DNA from: Ypsolopha sequella | Lineage: Eukaryota > Arthropoda > Insecta > Lepidoptera > Ypsolophidae | Reading direction: 5' to 3' | Length of the DNA: 64,000 nucleotides | Assembly: GCA_934047225.1 (NCBI GenBank) | Contig: OW204011.1 | Location: 14,086,339-14,150,338, forward strand | Shown: piece after piece, positions 41,215 through 51,248 of the stretch | How the letters are laid out: the number at the start of each line of letters is the position of its first letter | Position numbering within the stretch: position 1 is the stretch's first letter | Position numbers and translations under genes: made by a program | Notes under the pieces: generated by a model | The model's database searches: none | The model's input: only the letters and a program-made list of their open reading frames with translations | Told to the model about the DNA's origin: nothing

Positions 41215-41971
41215 GCAGTAGCGTCCGGCTAGTTTCTCCGATGGATTTACATAAAAGATCTTTTAAATGTTGTGGTGTAAGACCGTCGAGGCCACCCGCC
41301 GATCCATTTCTGAATGACATTATTGCGGCCAACGTCTCCTCTGCTGTCTTTTCAGGTGTGCGGTCCGATGGCTTTGGTGGTTCAGGTGGCTGGCTCCCTA
41401 TTGCTGAAGGTGGGTGCCTGGACGCTAGTGCCGCAAGTGTATCATGGTTGTTGGGGGCCACGCAGTCGTCGGAGAAGAGAAGTTGGGCGGCTCCCTTAAT
41501 ATCCCCATCATTTACTTTACCTTCAATTTGTTTAATTATGTTGAAAGTAGTTGGTTCGTTGTATCGCCTGGTGTTTGTAATATCATGATCCACGTCTCTG
41601 GGCTTTTTACAGTTGTCTTTTATTTTTTGTGTAAGGGAGCCTGGAGCGTCTCTTCCTCTGCACACGTGCAGCGTCCGGTATACAAACGTGAGTAGGTTTT
41701 CCCATTTTTGAACATCATTAAATAAAATTACATTATTTATTGATTGAGACAGAGAGGCCGCCACTGAGATACGTGCACCCCGTGGGATTCTTTTTATAAC
41801 TTGGATGTTATTTTTCAGGTATCCAAGCCTTTCCGAAAGCGGTGGTTTGCAAGCGGGAGTCTTAATGGTCACGATTTCTGCATTTTGGCTTAATGAACGA
41901 TGTAATTTTCCTTTATGAATGTTGAGGCCTCTCTGCCCCTTAAAAGATTTAAAACATTCCGGACACTGCAA
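40901..41971 (-). CDS. LINE ORF, N-terminal C2H2 finger part (frameshifted from RT)
   Basis: It starts MQCPECFKSFKGQRGLNIHK; the C-X2-C-X12-H-X4-H finger occupies residues 3-24 and is the DNA-binding N-terminus typical of RLE-type LINEs (R2, R4, NeSL). A linker with FRNGSAGGLDGLTPQHLKDL (RT block 1) sits near residues 220-240. After TRLANFMLSGK the protein continues in the other frame as CEEITDVLYGANLIALK, so a one-base indel in the GGGGAAAG run near 41175 splits the gene. The finger starts at 41965. Upstream, 42000-42210, is AT-rich leader with A runs. Confidence 0.8.
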   Translation of the reverse strand: MQCPECFKSFKGQRGLNIHKGKLHRSLSQNAEIVTIKTPACKPPLSERLGYLKNNIQVIKRIPRGARISVAASLSQSINNVILFNDVQKWENLLTFVYRTLHVCRGRDAPGSLTQKIKDNCKKPRDVDHDITNTRRYNEPTTFNIIKQIEGKVNDGDIKGAAQLLFSDDCVAPNNHDTLAALASRHPPSAIGSQPPEPPKPSDRTPEKTAEETLAAIMSFRNGSAGGLDGLTPQHLKDLLCKSIGETSRTLLHDITRLANFMLSGKVRRNNRRTLWCKSYRLKEERRWHKTNCCRQYNPPHGIKNMLQSYFTRPFCKISTYTTRIRVQGRLRGGCLRCSHLFSTRHRSSVAEGGCL

Positions 41972-42747
41972 ACGGTCCTCCGACGACTGCTGGCTTTGGC
42001 TACTGGCTGGTGCACAGGGGCCATCTGTCTACGACATGCGAAGCCGAGTAATTGTAAAAATAAATAACTTAAAATGTAAATACCTAAAACCAAAAAAAAA
42101 AAACAAACAATTAAAACTAAAACAAATAACTTAAAATGTAAATACCTAAAAACAAAAACAAGCTATTAAAACTATCTTAAAAAATAAATTATATCTAGAA
42201 CTTTTTTTTTTTTTTAAAAACAAAACTAAGATTTGGGCACTGCACTTGATCTTGGATTGGACTGTTCCACGTTTTGTTACCGTTAGGAACGGGCTCCTGG
42301 ATCTTACTTATATGGAACAACAGTTTTATGCGGAACATAGATCCTGGTCACCGAGGTCTTGCTTGAATGTTCATAATCATAAAAGCTGTTAGATGTCACT
42401 CCTCATGGTCGAAGGTGTTGGTATCCAGACCGAAACACTGAAGGTTACTTGAGAGGCTTGAATTTTCGAAAAATCATAGTAGTTTTAATTTATCTTTTTC
42501 TTACGGTGCTGAAATATTTATTTTGTGAATGATTTGTTTTTCTTTCGCAGTCCTAAGACTAAAAAAATATTAAATAATAAAAATGCTGAAAAAATATATG
42601 TCTGCTTGACGTTGACGTTTCATAGAGAATCCGTAGGACATTAGAATTTAGCGTTTGTAAGTGCACAAAGTTATATAGCTGCGTCTCTCTCACACCGCAA
42701 AAACCTTTGCGCTTTCATGACATTTGGCTGAATGCAGTCTATATTCC

Positions 42748-43015
42748 TATACAACGTGTAGCAGAAAGGTCCCATATTTGAAGAGCTTATTCAGTCAATG
42801 GTATAGAACAACTTTTACTATGGAGCCAACCCTAAAATCTCAAAAAAAATCTGCCCTTCCATACATTTTGACCGAACGGCATTGCATTTTTCTATGAAAC
42901 AGTACATTTTTTTTTCGAGATACAAGTTTTTGTTCCATAGTAAAAGTTGTTCTATACCATTGACTGAATAAGCTCTTTAAATATGGTTACACCTTTCTGT
43001 TACACGTTGTATAAG
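42748..43015. mobile_element. Foldback element with about 75-bp arms
   Basis: Left arm ACAACGTGTAGCAGAAAGGT...ACTTTTACTATGGA (42751-42825), right arm TCCATAGTAAAAGTTGTTCT...CTTTCTGTTACACGTTGT (42937-43014). They are near-perfect complements around a 110-bp T-rich middle. It has no coding capacity. Region 42210-42745 beside it shows nothing recognisable. Confidence 0.85.
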
Positions 43016-43189
43016 GTCTTTCAATTTAAATGGGAAGTAATTTAGAAGGTGATTCAGTATCGTTAATACATCAATCATTCCACTGCAAAGCACTTTTTTT
43101 CGCGCGAACTTTTTTTTCACATCTCAGTACAAAGTGGTCCGATCAGCTGACTCAATGTGTATGGACAAATGAAGAAAATAATAGAGATA

Positions 43190-43370
43190 TAAATTGTGCC
43201 TTTTTCAAGCCTTATTTATTACTTTGGTTGATCTTAAAATGAAAAAAATACAAAAATGTGCTTTTTTGGTATGGGGCTGCCATCAGTCGAAAAAAATAGG
43301 TATATACCTACATATAAATTGGCCAAAAACTTAAAAACATGTGTTACATTTTCCCGTTTTATTTTCCCTT
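43190..43370 (+). repeat. Fragment of the segmental repeat (copy E)
   Basis: TGTGCCTTTTTCAAGCCTTATT, GGTATGGGGCTGCCATCAGTCGAAAAAAATA and AATTGGCCAAAAACTTAA follow 26788-27400 of segment B and the complement of 58545-58690 of segment D. It ends at a LINE fragment near 43375. The fragment carries neither exon nor promoter. Confidence 0.65.
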
Positions 43371-43374
43371 ACAT

Positions 43375-43510
43375 AGTAGGGGCCGACCCCATCGCACGAG
43401 TCACGCAGGTGCGCGATCTCGGTGTAGTATTTGACCAACAACTGACCTTCCGTTAGCACGTAGAGAAGGTGACGAATGCCTTCCAGCGATTAAGATTTGT
43501 GCTACTAATC
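43375..43510 (+). pseudogene. LINE fragment similar to the CR1-like element at 51082-54132
   Basis: The plus strand reads PIARVTQVRDLGVVFDQQLTFR then, after an in-frame stop, HVEKVTNAFQRLRFV; this matches DIARVFSIKDLGVTFDTKLTF and NCFKRLGFV of the intact LINE. Short and broken. Confidence 0.75.
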
Positions 43511-43751
43511 CACAACAATTTTTATTTATTTTTGTTAAATGTACCCTAAATAACTTAAACTTTGGTAAAATTTTCATACGATACGACAATAATTGACGAA
43601 GTTAGAGAAGTTTAAAGTTCATATCTTTAATGCGCGGGAATAAACGATAGCTCCCAGGCGGCCTCTCTGAGAGTGACGTCACACTTCATAAACTACTACA
43701 GCGCCCAGAGAGAGCAGTACGGAAAAATGTATCTACCTAAGCAGTCAGTGT

Positions 43752-43754
<3 letters not shown>

Positions 43755-43794
<40 letters not shown>
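43755..43794. repeat. (AT)n microsatellite
   Basis: An uninterrupted TA run of about 40 bp. It immediately precedes the orphan THAP exon. Confidence 0.95.
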
Positions 43795-43797
<3 letters not shown>

Positions 43798-43810
43798 GTT
43801 GTTCAAAAGT

Positions 43811-43956
43811 GTCAGTCAACAACAAAATCTACACTTGGAAAAATATTTATAATGGTACCCAAAGAGATTAATCTGCGAAAGCAATGGTGTGAAGTCATGA
43901 GAAAGGATGAGCTGTCTCCCAAAACAGCAGCGTTTTGTTGTGAGGACAATTTTGAC
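43811..43956 (+). CDS. Orphan exon encoding part of a THAP zinc-binding domain
   Basis: The open frame reads CQSTTKSTLGKIF then MVPKEINLRKQWCEVMRKDE and LSPKTAAFCCEDNFD, ending at a donor GTAAGTAAGT at 43957. The pattern P-x-R/K-x2-W...S...CxxxF (THAP motif FP...R..W....CS.HF) is clear, with CCEDNF in place of CSEHF. The acceptor could be TTCAAAAG at 43810, which is weak. No other THAP exon was found nearby. THAP domains occur in P-element-like transposases and in host DNA-binding proteins, so this may be a transposon relic. An ATG lies inside the domain and is not the natural start. Confidence 0.6.
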
Positions 43957-44639
43957 GTAAGTAAGTAAGTACTTACCTTTTATATAAATACTTATACTTA
44001 TTGTGTACTTATTATACCAAATTACAGCCACTGTAATGTGATAAATAACAAATTTATTACATACCCGTGGTAGGTGGTACCATTGCTGAAAATGATCGTC
44101 ATTGGGTGACAATTTTAAATTTGTTTTGTCTCCTCTTTCTTTAGTTTAGGTATTCATATTTTTTCATGGACGTTAAATAGAATAAGTAAGTTCTGTTATG
44201 TCATATCAAGAGGTCAAAGCATTGGTAGAATGGCGGTTATTCTACCGACAAGACAAAGTCGTATTCTTATGCTATAGATAGATAAAAATAATAAGTAGGT
44301 AGGTGGTATACTCGAGTTAACGAGTCACGGAAAAGCGTTTTATTTTCCCCTCAGTAACGAAATGTACGACCTCTGTTATAAAATGCAACCACACATGACT
44401 ACCGTGGTAAAAGGTCACCAGCGGCGCGCTGCGGCGGTGTCTTTTTAGTCGTAAGTCAAGATGGCGGCATTTCCTTTGACGTGGCTGCAGGTGCAGTCGG
44501 TTGAACGACCCGCTTTGCTACGACTCGGTAACAACAGAAAAGAACTGATGCAGGGCTCGACTGCGAGGTATAGAATACTTATGACTTACAAACCCTCATG
44601 AAGTTATTCAAGGGAGAGTAAGAGGACAGTTCTCAAACA

Positions 44640-44930
44640 GGCACAACCAGTACTGCCCACCAGTTCCATAAAACAGACTGGTGACGAGCAGCGGTGTCAC
44701 TGGTGCGCGAGGGTTTCGCCAACCCGCCTGCCCAGAGTGTGTGAGTATGCGCATTTCTTCCAGGAGGACCGCCAAGAGTGGTGAAATCTTGGAAAGGTCT
44801 GTCCAGCAGTGGACAAACCAGGCTGATAGATACATCGATGAATGGAAGAAATAACTTGTATGGAAAGTTCTTTTCACTAAATTTTTTCTTGTTGTTTTGT
44901 AATTTTTTCTTTTTATCAATAAATAGGTAA
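44640..44930 (-). repeat. Dispersed repeat with retroelement-like 3' words
   Basis: It contains GACTGGTGACGAGCAGCGGTGTCACTGGTGCG, close to a block of the BEL LTRs (GACTGGTGACGGGCATCGGCGTCACTGGTGCG), and a GTCCAGCAGTGGACAAACCAGGCTGATAGAT end typical of lepidopteran RTE-related repeats. The 103-residue minus frame here is probably a by-product. No further structure is seen in 43960-44640. Confidence 0.4.
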
Positions 44931-45238
44931 ATACAAAAATGTCGACTTCTTTCGTGAAAAGAACTTTACGTAACTACTAGGCTACCGTGTGGATAACGTA
45001 AACATTGGTAGGTACCTATATCTAAAGTATATTAAGTTTGCTTACGTCTCTGCTTTGACACTCCTGATTTCGGCACTGTGGAACTTGGTATTATTAGAAA
45101 AATATTCTGCCACTGCTATCATTAAGCCGTCCACTCTGAGAATATTAAGCATCAGATTGGGCCTTATTAAAACCCGTTTCAATCATATTTGTAAATTTTA
45201 ACTAAAAGTAATTATTGCTTACTTGTTAATATAATTTC

Positions 45239-46108
45239 TAGAGATGAAACGGATAGTGATTTGGTCGGATACCGGATACCGGATATCCAGCAAGGCACTT
45301 GTCCGGATAGCCGGATATCCGGCGGCCGAATATCCGGCTCAAGATATGCGTTTCGCACTAATTGAGCAAGTCTAAACATTACGCACCAAGGTGCGTGCGG
45401 GTGCAACTGGGCGAGATTATTTGTGCATTTTCTAAATGACGGTCATTTTTAAATGTAAATTTTGTACCACAATCATACAAATGCTGGTCTGCAAACGCGA
45501 AACCATTTTCCGATCTTTACGAAATTCGTAAATTTGTATATTTTGTCTTCTTGCAGCGGTGTATACTGTATATAAATGGACAGGCATCTAGGAAACCTCG
45601 TAATTTACTGTTCATACTGAACAAATTTCCCAAAATAACATATTGAAAAAAATGGAACCTGCCCGCCCAGGGCCCTTTCAAAATTCACAATATGTTTTCA
45701 AAATTAATAAAGAAACATGAAAATATTTTTTCATTTCCACAAGTATGTTTCTTTGGAAAACTTGTTCAGTATAATTCTTAGACCATGTGTTTTATGACCT
45801 GTTGAGTTACATTCGGTATATTGTGATAGCAAAAGAAGCTGGTAGAAAATCACAAACGTTTATTCCCAACAATTACTGTAAAGCTTGTCTTTATCTTTAT
45901 CTCAACTCTTATTCACTTTATATGAATTTGGATTATTCAATCATTGATACAATCAATTTATTTTGTGATTTAAATTACTTTTTTATGCTGAGTTAAGTAT
46001 CCGGTATCCGGCCGGATACTGGCTACTATCCGGCCGGATACCGGATACCAAAAATATGGCCGGATAGGCCGGATACCGGATAGTAAACGGATATCCGCTT
46101 CATCTCTA
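45239..46108. mobile_element. Non-autonomous hAT element, 870 bp, perfect 8-bp target duplication
   Basis: Terminal TAGAGATGAA and TTCATCTCTA are inverted. The 8-bp ATAATTTC occurs directly on both sides (45231-45238 and 46109-46116), diagnostic of hAT transposition. Both subterminal regions are packed with CCGGATA and its complement (about 45275-45345 and 46005-46095), in the manner of subterminal transposase-binding repeats. The interior is AT-rich with no transposase. Confidence 0.92.
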
Positions 46109-46494
46109 ATAATTTCTCAAAGAGTCTTCTTTACCTAAACTCGAATTAAAATCCTAAAAACAAGAAATACAGCGTAAAATCTGTAGAGCGTCCGCACACG
46201 GATATTCTGATGAAGTGTGACGTCAAATCGGTCAAGTGGGCAACGCGCTCATTTCGGCGGGCGTTTAGCAGTACATTAATTTTACTTCAAACTTTGATTG
46301 TTAATATATCTGTAAGTACTTGGTATTTTTCGATGATTTAAAAATTTTTATTCATGTAAAAATAATATCAACGCTATCTGCTTACCCATGAATATAAATA
46401 AGTTAGAGTGGATAAGTATATTCTGCACCCTTAACCGCCGCGCCGTGGCCACCCGGGTGCTGTATGCAGCTCTAGTTCGTAATATTGTAGAAAC

Positions 46495-46720
46495 GAATTC
46501 AAATTCAAATTTCAAATTCAAATAGTTTATTTTGCAAAGCAGGTATAAATATATACACTTTTTACACGTCAAATTCAATCTAATAAAAAAATATATGTAA
46601 TAAAATAATAAATATACATGAACTAAAAACTTAATGGTTTATTTAATTTATGTAGCAATATATAATATATATTGCTGCATAAATTAAATAAACCATTAAA
46701 ATGATAGGTAAAATCGAATC
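46495..46720 (-). repeat. LINE 3' tail followed by a palindrome
   Basis: AAATTCAAATAGTTTATTTTGC and TACACGTCAAATTCAATCT match the tail at 29640-29740. The sequence then contains a perfect palindrome GGTTTATTTAATTTATG...CATAAATTAAATAAACC (46636-46696). The tail family therefore ends in, or was duplicated as, an inverted sequence. Confidence 0.65.
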
Positions 46721-46924
46721 AACCGCCCGAACCCATACCGGAGACCCGGCCAGCGACCAGGAACAAGGTTCAATGATCACCAACCGAGCCCCCAGCACGA
46801 AACCAGGCGGCCGACCAAATCCCATCCTATATACTACATACTAATAGGTAACATATATAAATACATGCCTACTTCCGCCCATTCGATTAGTCTTGCTAAG
46901 AAGAAGGGCAAGAAAACTGTCGAA

Positions 46925-47410
46925 TGCAGTGGTCTGGTGTACCCACGTGAAGATAAATATATTCTCATGTTGGAACAAGTCCAAAAACGTTTTTAAGATA
47001 TGTGTATAAGAAGAATCATAAATACTATCCTTTTATGTACATAACTCGATTTCTTAAAGGTCATTTGGGCTATGAGTCAATTGAGCTCAGAAGAAACTTA
47101 GCTTTGGCAAAGTTTATACTTGGCGTTATTCGAAATAAGATCGACTGTGTGGATCTTGTTGAGAAAATCCTAAAACTGTTTGTGCCCGATAGGTACCTCA
47201 GGGCGCGGAGTCATACATTGTTCGCGGCGCCATTTTCGCGCACTAACCTTATCGGTACTCGCCCGCCACGCGAGCACTCGACATATTCTGCTCCCTGCTC
47301 GATGAAGCACCAGAGTGTGATATTTTTGTTATTGATTAGTTATCTGATAGATGTTTGTAAGGGAATGTAAGAGAGAAGTATGATCAATCAATCAATCAAT
47401 CAATCAATAT
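46925..47410 (+). pseudogene. CR1-like LINE C-terminal fragment with (CAAT)n tail
   Basis: The frame FLKGHLGYESIELRRNLALA, then KFILGVIRNKIDC and LKLFVPDRYLRARSHTLF, matches the end of the intact LINE (LGMLGYNSLKVRRNTELML... SLFAPDKYTRARHHRLL). It terminates in a CAATCAATCAAT run at about 47384-47408, i.e. a microsatellite-like LINE tail. Confidence 0.8.
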
Positions 47411-47956
47411 ATTTATTGCATTAAATTACATGTCATTTGTAGATGTTATAAATATGTACATAATTTTGGCTCAATGTAATTTTACCCATTGGGTGTAACA
47501 ATATTCTTAATTTTAGTATTAAAATATAACTTTAAGTATAATAATTATTAAATTAAGGTATGTACAAATAATCTAATCTTTGCTATATCCATGCATAAAA
47601 CTTATTCTAATAAGTATTTCGTAAATTTTAATTTCTATAGTTAATTAAATTTATTAATTCATGCAGTGGTTAACAATTTTACTTAACTTTTATTTTAACA
47701 ATTTTACCTTTTTATACATTTTTATACATTTTTATGGTGTAGTTTCAAGAAATTCTTTGTAACTGTATGGACAAACCGTGATCAAGTACTGTTTTAATTT
47801 AATGAAAAACTTATTTCCCGGTAAGGACTTAATTTCGTCAGGCAAATGATTGTAAGCCTTAATGGCAGCCAGTTTTGTAGTACGAGTATAAGTAACAGTT
47901 CTACTAGGAGGCACATTTAAGTCATATTTGAAGCGTTCGTTGAGCTTGTTGAGCAT
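47396..47956 (-). pseudogene. LINE C-terminal fragment (opposite strand)
   Basis: The minus frame RFKYDLNVPPSRTVTYTRTT then KLAAIKAYNHLPDEIKSLPG...FIKLKQYLI is the usual jockey/CR1-type end ('A...YN.LP..I...FK..LK..L'). Its 3' UTR runs left to the (ATTG)n run shared with the previous feature, so two LINE ends meet tail to tail here. Confidence 0.65.
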
Positions 47957-48391
47957 GAAAGTAAGTGCTTTAGTTTAAGAACTATATTATTGTAATGATT
48001 TAGATTTATCTGTTATGTTACAATAATTTTGAATAAACATACTTGAAGTTGAAAAAAAAAATTTAGTTTTAAAAATAATTTTAATTGTTATGTGTTATTT
48101 AGGTAATCTATACGTTTTTTTCTTGTCGTAAAACGCAATAGTATCAGTAATTTATCCGTTTTTAGTATGTAACATTTGTCGTACCAACATCAAAATTATT
48201 CATAATTTTATTAAAAAACCTCATTCTGCCAAATGTTACCAGCCATGCCGCTAGAATTAACAACTGTCTAAAAGTGAACTAGTCAATAAGTTCCAGAACA
48301 TTAGAGCTTGGGAGAGGTTCATAGATCGTTAAATGTATGACAGCAGCATAAATAGTTTTGGAAAAAATTCAACACTTAATAAAAAACTTAC

Positions 48392-48430
48392 CAAGGCGGC
48401 GATGATAATAGCGACTGACAGAGACTGCAT
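48392..48430 (-). CDS. First exon of an unrecognised small secreted protein, copy C (MQSLSVAIIIAAL)
   Basis: Thirteen codons end at donor GTAAGT (48386-48391), phase 0. It is the most diverged of the four (L5S, L9I), still hydrophobic. The leader has AATTCAAAGA instead of AATTGAAAGA before ATG. Downstream on this strand the next exon-like feature is the Ala/Gly-rich exon at 36060, but its phase 1 does not fit a direct splice, so an extra exon would be required. Confidence 0.55.
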
Positions 48431-48432
48431 TC

Positions 48433-48520
48433 TTTGAATTATTACTTTTTGCCCAAGTTTATAAAGTGAAGTTCACTATTGTAGTTCATGCCGTTTAAGA
48501 GCCATCTTAAATACTCTTCA
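48433..48520 (-). promoter_or_regulatory. Conserved core promoter and leader, copy C
   Basis: The minus strand reads AGTATTTAAGATGGCTCTTAAACGGCATGAACTACAATAGTGAACTTCACTTTATAAACTTGGGC. Relative to A, B and D there is a small change between TATTTAA and the GAACTACAATAG block, while the initiator-region word ACTTCACTTTATAAACTTGG is unchanged. Confidence 0.5.
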
Positions 48521-48544
48521 GAGAATCATCTTGAAACGTGTGTA

Positions 48545-49660
48545 AATATTGAAAAAAAAAAAGCTGGCAAGTGCAAGTCAGACTCGCGTACCAAGGGTTC
48601 CGTATTGTGGATGATAAATTTAATTTTGTCATTGCTTTTTCCTGAATTTCTCAACCGCTTTAATTTTCCTGTTATCTTTACGTAAACACATATTACCATG
48701 ATTTTTTTCATATTTTTCGGTCCACCAGTTTTGGAGATAAGAGGACATACATTTTTTTTATGGGTTTTCAAGTATTTCTCAGAATAGATGGAAAAAATAT
48801 AGCCAAACTAAATATTTTTACATTCAACTTTTTAATACCTACAATTTAATACCCATACTGTATTTTTATGAATATTTATTTTTATTCTTTTTTTATATTT
48901 CTCATTAATGCTAAAAACTTTTTTAATCACTATAGTTTTCCTATAATTGGCCAGTTATGATCTATATTCGACATTTTTTTCATATTTTTCGGTCCACCAG
49001 TTTCGGAAATAAGAGGGGAGACATAAATATTTTTGTAGTTTTCTAAAGATAACTCGAAACCGTGCCAGTAAATATAGTAAAAGTATATATTTTAACAATC
49101 AGCTTTTTAATATCCACAATTTGATTTTCATATTGTATTTTAAAGATATTTTTAATGTTCTCACTTGTTTTCGAAATATTTTGAACAATTTCAAACTTAT
49201 CATATTTTTTTACACCGTTTTAACAGAAATATGATCTGCCCAGGCAGATCATGATATGACCAATGCAACGATGTGCCTACGACTATGTACCGAAACATTT
49301 TCCACCAATTTGCATCTATTTATTATTATTAATTCAGGTGGATTGCAATGACGTCCTTACGTCCTTTAGGAGAATAACATTGGTGCGTACAGAAACAGAA
49401 AACGTTTATGAATAGAAAAATAACATTATTATATTCACGACATAATATTATATTACACTTAGTACACCCGCGTTTCACCGAAGTTTATTACGTCCCAACG
49501 TGATGAGTGGTGACCCCTATCGCCGTTTTTTTGCGTTTCTATCTTATTCCGTCTAAGAGCTAGAGACCCGTGACATACGGACAGACAGAAGGACAGTGGA
49601 GTGACATTAATAGGGCTCCGATTTGCCCTTTGGGTACGAAACCCTAAAACACTTTATGAG
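48545..49660 (+). repeat. GGAACCCT-type dispersed element, long copy
   Basis: It starts GCTGGCAAGTGCAAGTCAGACTCGCGTACCAAGGGTTCCGTA and ends GGGCTCCGATTTGCCCTTTGGGTACGAAACCCTAAAA. Inside, two blocks with GGTCCACCAGTTT.GGA.ATAAGAGG are tandemly repeated (48718 and 48991). No long frame. It abuts segment C's upstream end. Confidence 0.7.
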
Positions 49661-50228
49661 TAATACATGAGGGAATGTACTAAGATTAATGTTTTATATA
49701 GTATAGTGCCCCACTCGGTCTCTAGGGATTAATCTGAGCTCAGATCCGTGTTTCAAGAAGACGTTGCCAGCTGTCTGCTGAGAGTTCATGCCGATGCCAT
49801 CATCAGTGATGATGGCACTGGTAGCCGGCTCCTCTCGGAACTCTTCAGCTGCAAACTTGAGCACAGCTGTGAATGTATTTTTAAATGTACCTATCCAGCC
49901 AGAGTGTACCAGAAGCGACTCCGTTCAGAGCAGTGCTCAAGTGTGCAGCTGAAGAGTTCCGAGTGGAGCCGGCTACCAGTGCCATCATCACTGATGATGG
50001 CGTGCCAGCTATCGCCCGCCTGTTTACCGTCGCGTCGGCAGCGGCACACGCACACACGCATGCCAGTTCGACGGTGAGTCTACACTACATACCTACTACG
50101 CTACACTCGCCTCGCTTGCGTGCTACGCGTCGCTGCTACGCCACCACCGCTACGCCACTGCTACGCTGTGTGAAGTCTCCGTGCGTTTGTTTGTTTACAA
50201 ATACGCAAGTATCATAAGCTGCGCTGAG

Positions 50229-51248
50229 ATGTCTGATTTTGATAACACTATTCTCTGCTCCGGCTGCAAGATAGCATTCGACGATGGAGAAGATCATCTT
50301 AAATGCATGGTAGTTGATTGCAATAAACTTTATCACCATCTATGCGCTGGTGGTCATCATCTGACCCAAAAAGAAAAATTTGCGTGGGTGTGTCCTGAGT
50401 GCCTCTGTCATATAAAAAAAGGTGGAGACAATAGCGCTACTCCTGTTGGTGCGTCAAAGCTAAAACCTGACAACGTAACTCGGCGAAAGAAAAATGTCCA
50501 ACCATTAGCCCTCGAGGTCAACTCTGGCAATCGTAGCGCGGAATACCTAGAAATTATGACTGAAATTCGACAGCTACGTAGTGATTTTTCTGGTATAAAT
50601 GATTCTTTAAAGCAGATCATTGCGTCTATGACGGGTCAAAATCAGAAGCTTAGCACTGTCTCAACACAGATGAATACCGTGGATGAAAAACTGACGGTAC
50701 TCGATGCAGGCGTCCAATCTAAACTCAACCAAGATATCACGAAAGTTCCTGCGCCCAAGAAAAAACCGCAAGTTTCGGCTGAAAACACCTACGCATCGAA
50801 GTTAATTTCTACAAATCAGAACAACATTATAAACCCGCATGTTGCTGTTGTCAACTCTCCAGACATTGCAGACACACACATTAATGCTCCACAGGAGAAG
50901 TGTACCGAAGCTCGGGGGAATGCGCAGCGTCCCGCTTCGTTATGCTGTACTGCAGGTCCTAATGTTACCTCATTGAAAGCGGTGGAGCGCCGCAAGACCT
51001 TTCATCTTTGGAATATGTCGTCTGGTTTAAAGGAGGTCACTGACTACGTGCAATTGTTGTGTAACACGGGAACGTGCTCAGTTGAAGAACTTAAGTCCAA
51101 GGGTGACTACAAGTCCTATAAGATTAGTGTTCCAGTTATCCATTATGAGAAGTGTTTTTCGGCTGATATATGTCCTGATAACGCAAGACTCAGAGAGTGG
51201 ATTCCCTTTCGAGGACAAAAAACCCCAGGATTTCAACAGAACAACTAA
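50229..51248 (+). CDS. LINE ORF1 protein with PHD-like zinc finger
   Basis: The start is taken at the Met of MSDFDNTILCSGCKIAFDDG; an upstream in-frame ATG at 50181 adds 16 residues lacking domain features. Residues about 9-60 hold a Cys4-His-Cys3 PHD-type finger (CSGC...C..C...H..C...C..C). Residues about 105-170 form a likely coiled coil (YLEIMTEIRQLRSDF..., DSLKQIIASM). The C-terminal region (KTFHLWNMSSGLKEVTDYV... to REWIPF) resembles the RNA-binding half of CR1-type ORF1 proteins. Expected role: RNA binding in the retrotransposition particle. The end overlaps ORF2 by 167 bp in another frame. Confidence 0.85.
   Translation: MSDFDNTILCSGCKIAFDDGEDHLKCMVVDCNKLYHHLCAGGHHLTQKEKFAWVCPECLCHIKKGGDNSATPVGASKLKPDNVTRRKKNVQPLALEVNSGNRSAEYLEIMTEIRQLRSDFSGINDSLKQIIASMTGQNQKLSTVSTQMNTVDEKLTVLDAGVQSKLNQDITKVPAPKKKPQVSAENTYASKLISTNQNNIINPHVAVVNSPDIADTHINAPQEKCTEARGNAQRPASLCCTAGPNVTSLKAVERRKTFHLWNMSSGLKEVTDYVQLLCNTGTCSVEELKSKGDYKSYKISVPVIHYEKCFSADICPDNARLREWIPFRGQKTPGFQQNN

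Larger units (their letters stand above)
48110..48545 (-). repeat. Segmental duplication, copy C (minus orientation, short)
   Basis: Intron start, first exon, promoter and about 100 bp upstream match segments A, B and D (CATTCTGCCAAATGTTACCAGCCATGCCGCTAGAATTAAC at 48223, and TTAAATACTCTTCAGAGAATCATCTTGAAACGTGTGTAAATATTG at 48508). Homology ends at 48545 where a GGAACCCT-type element begins, so upstream sequence beyond the promoter has been lost or displaced. Confidence 0.8.
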
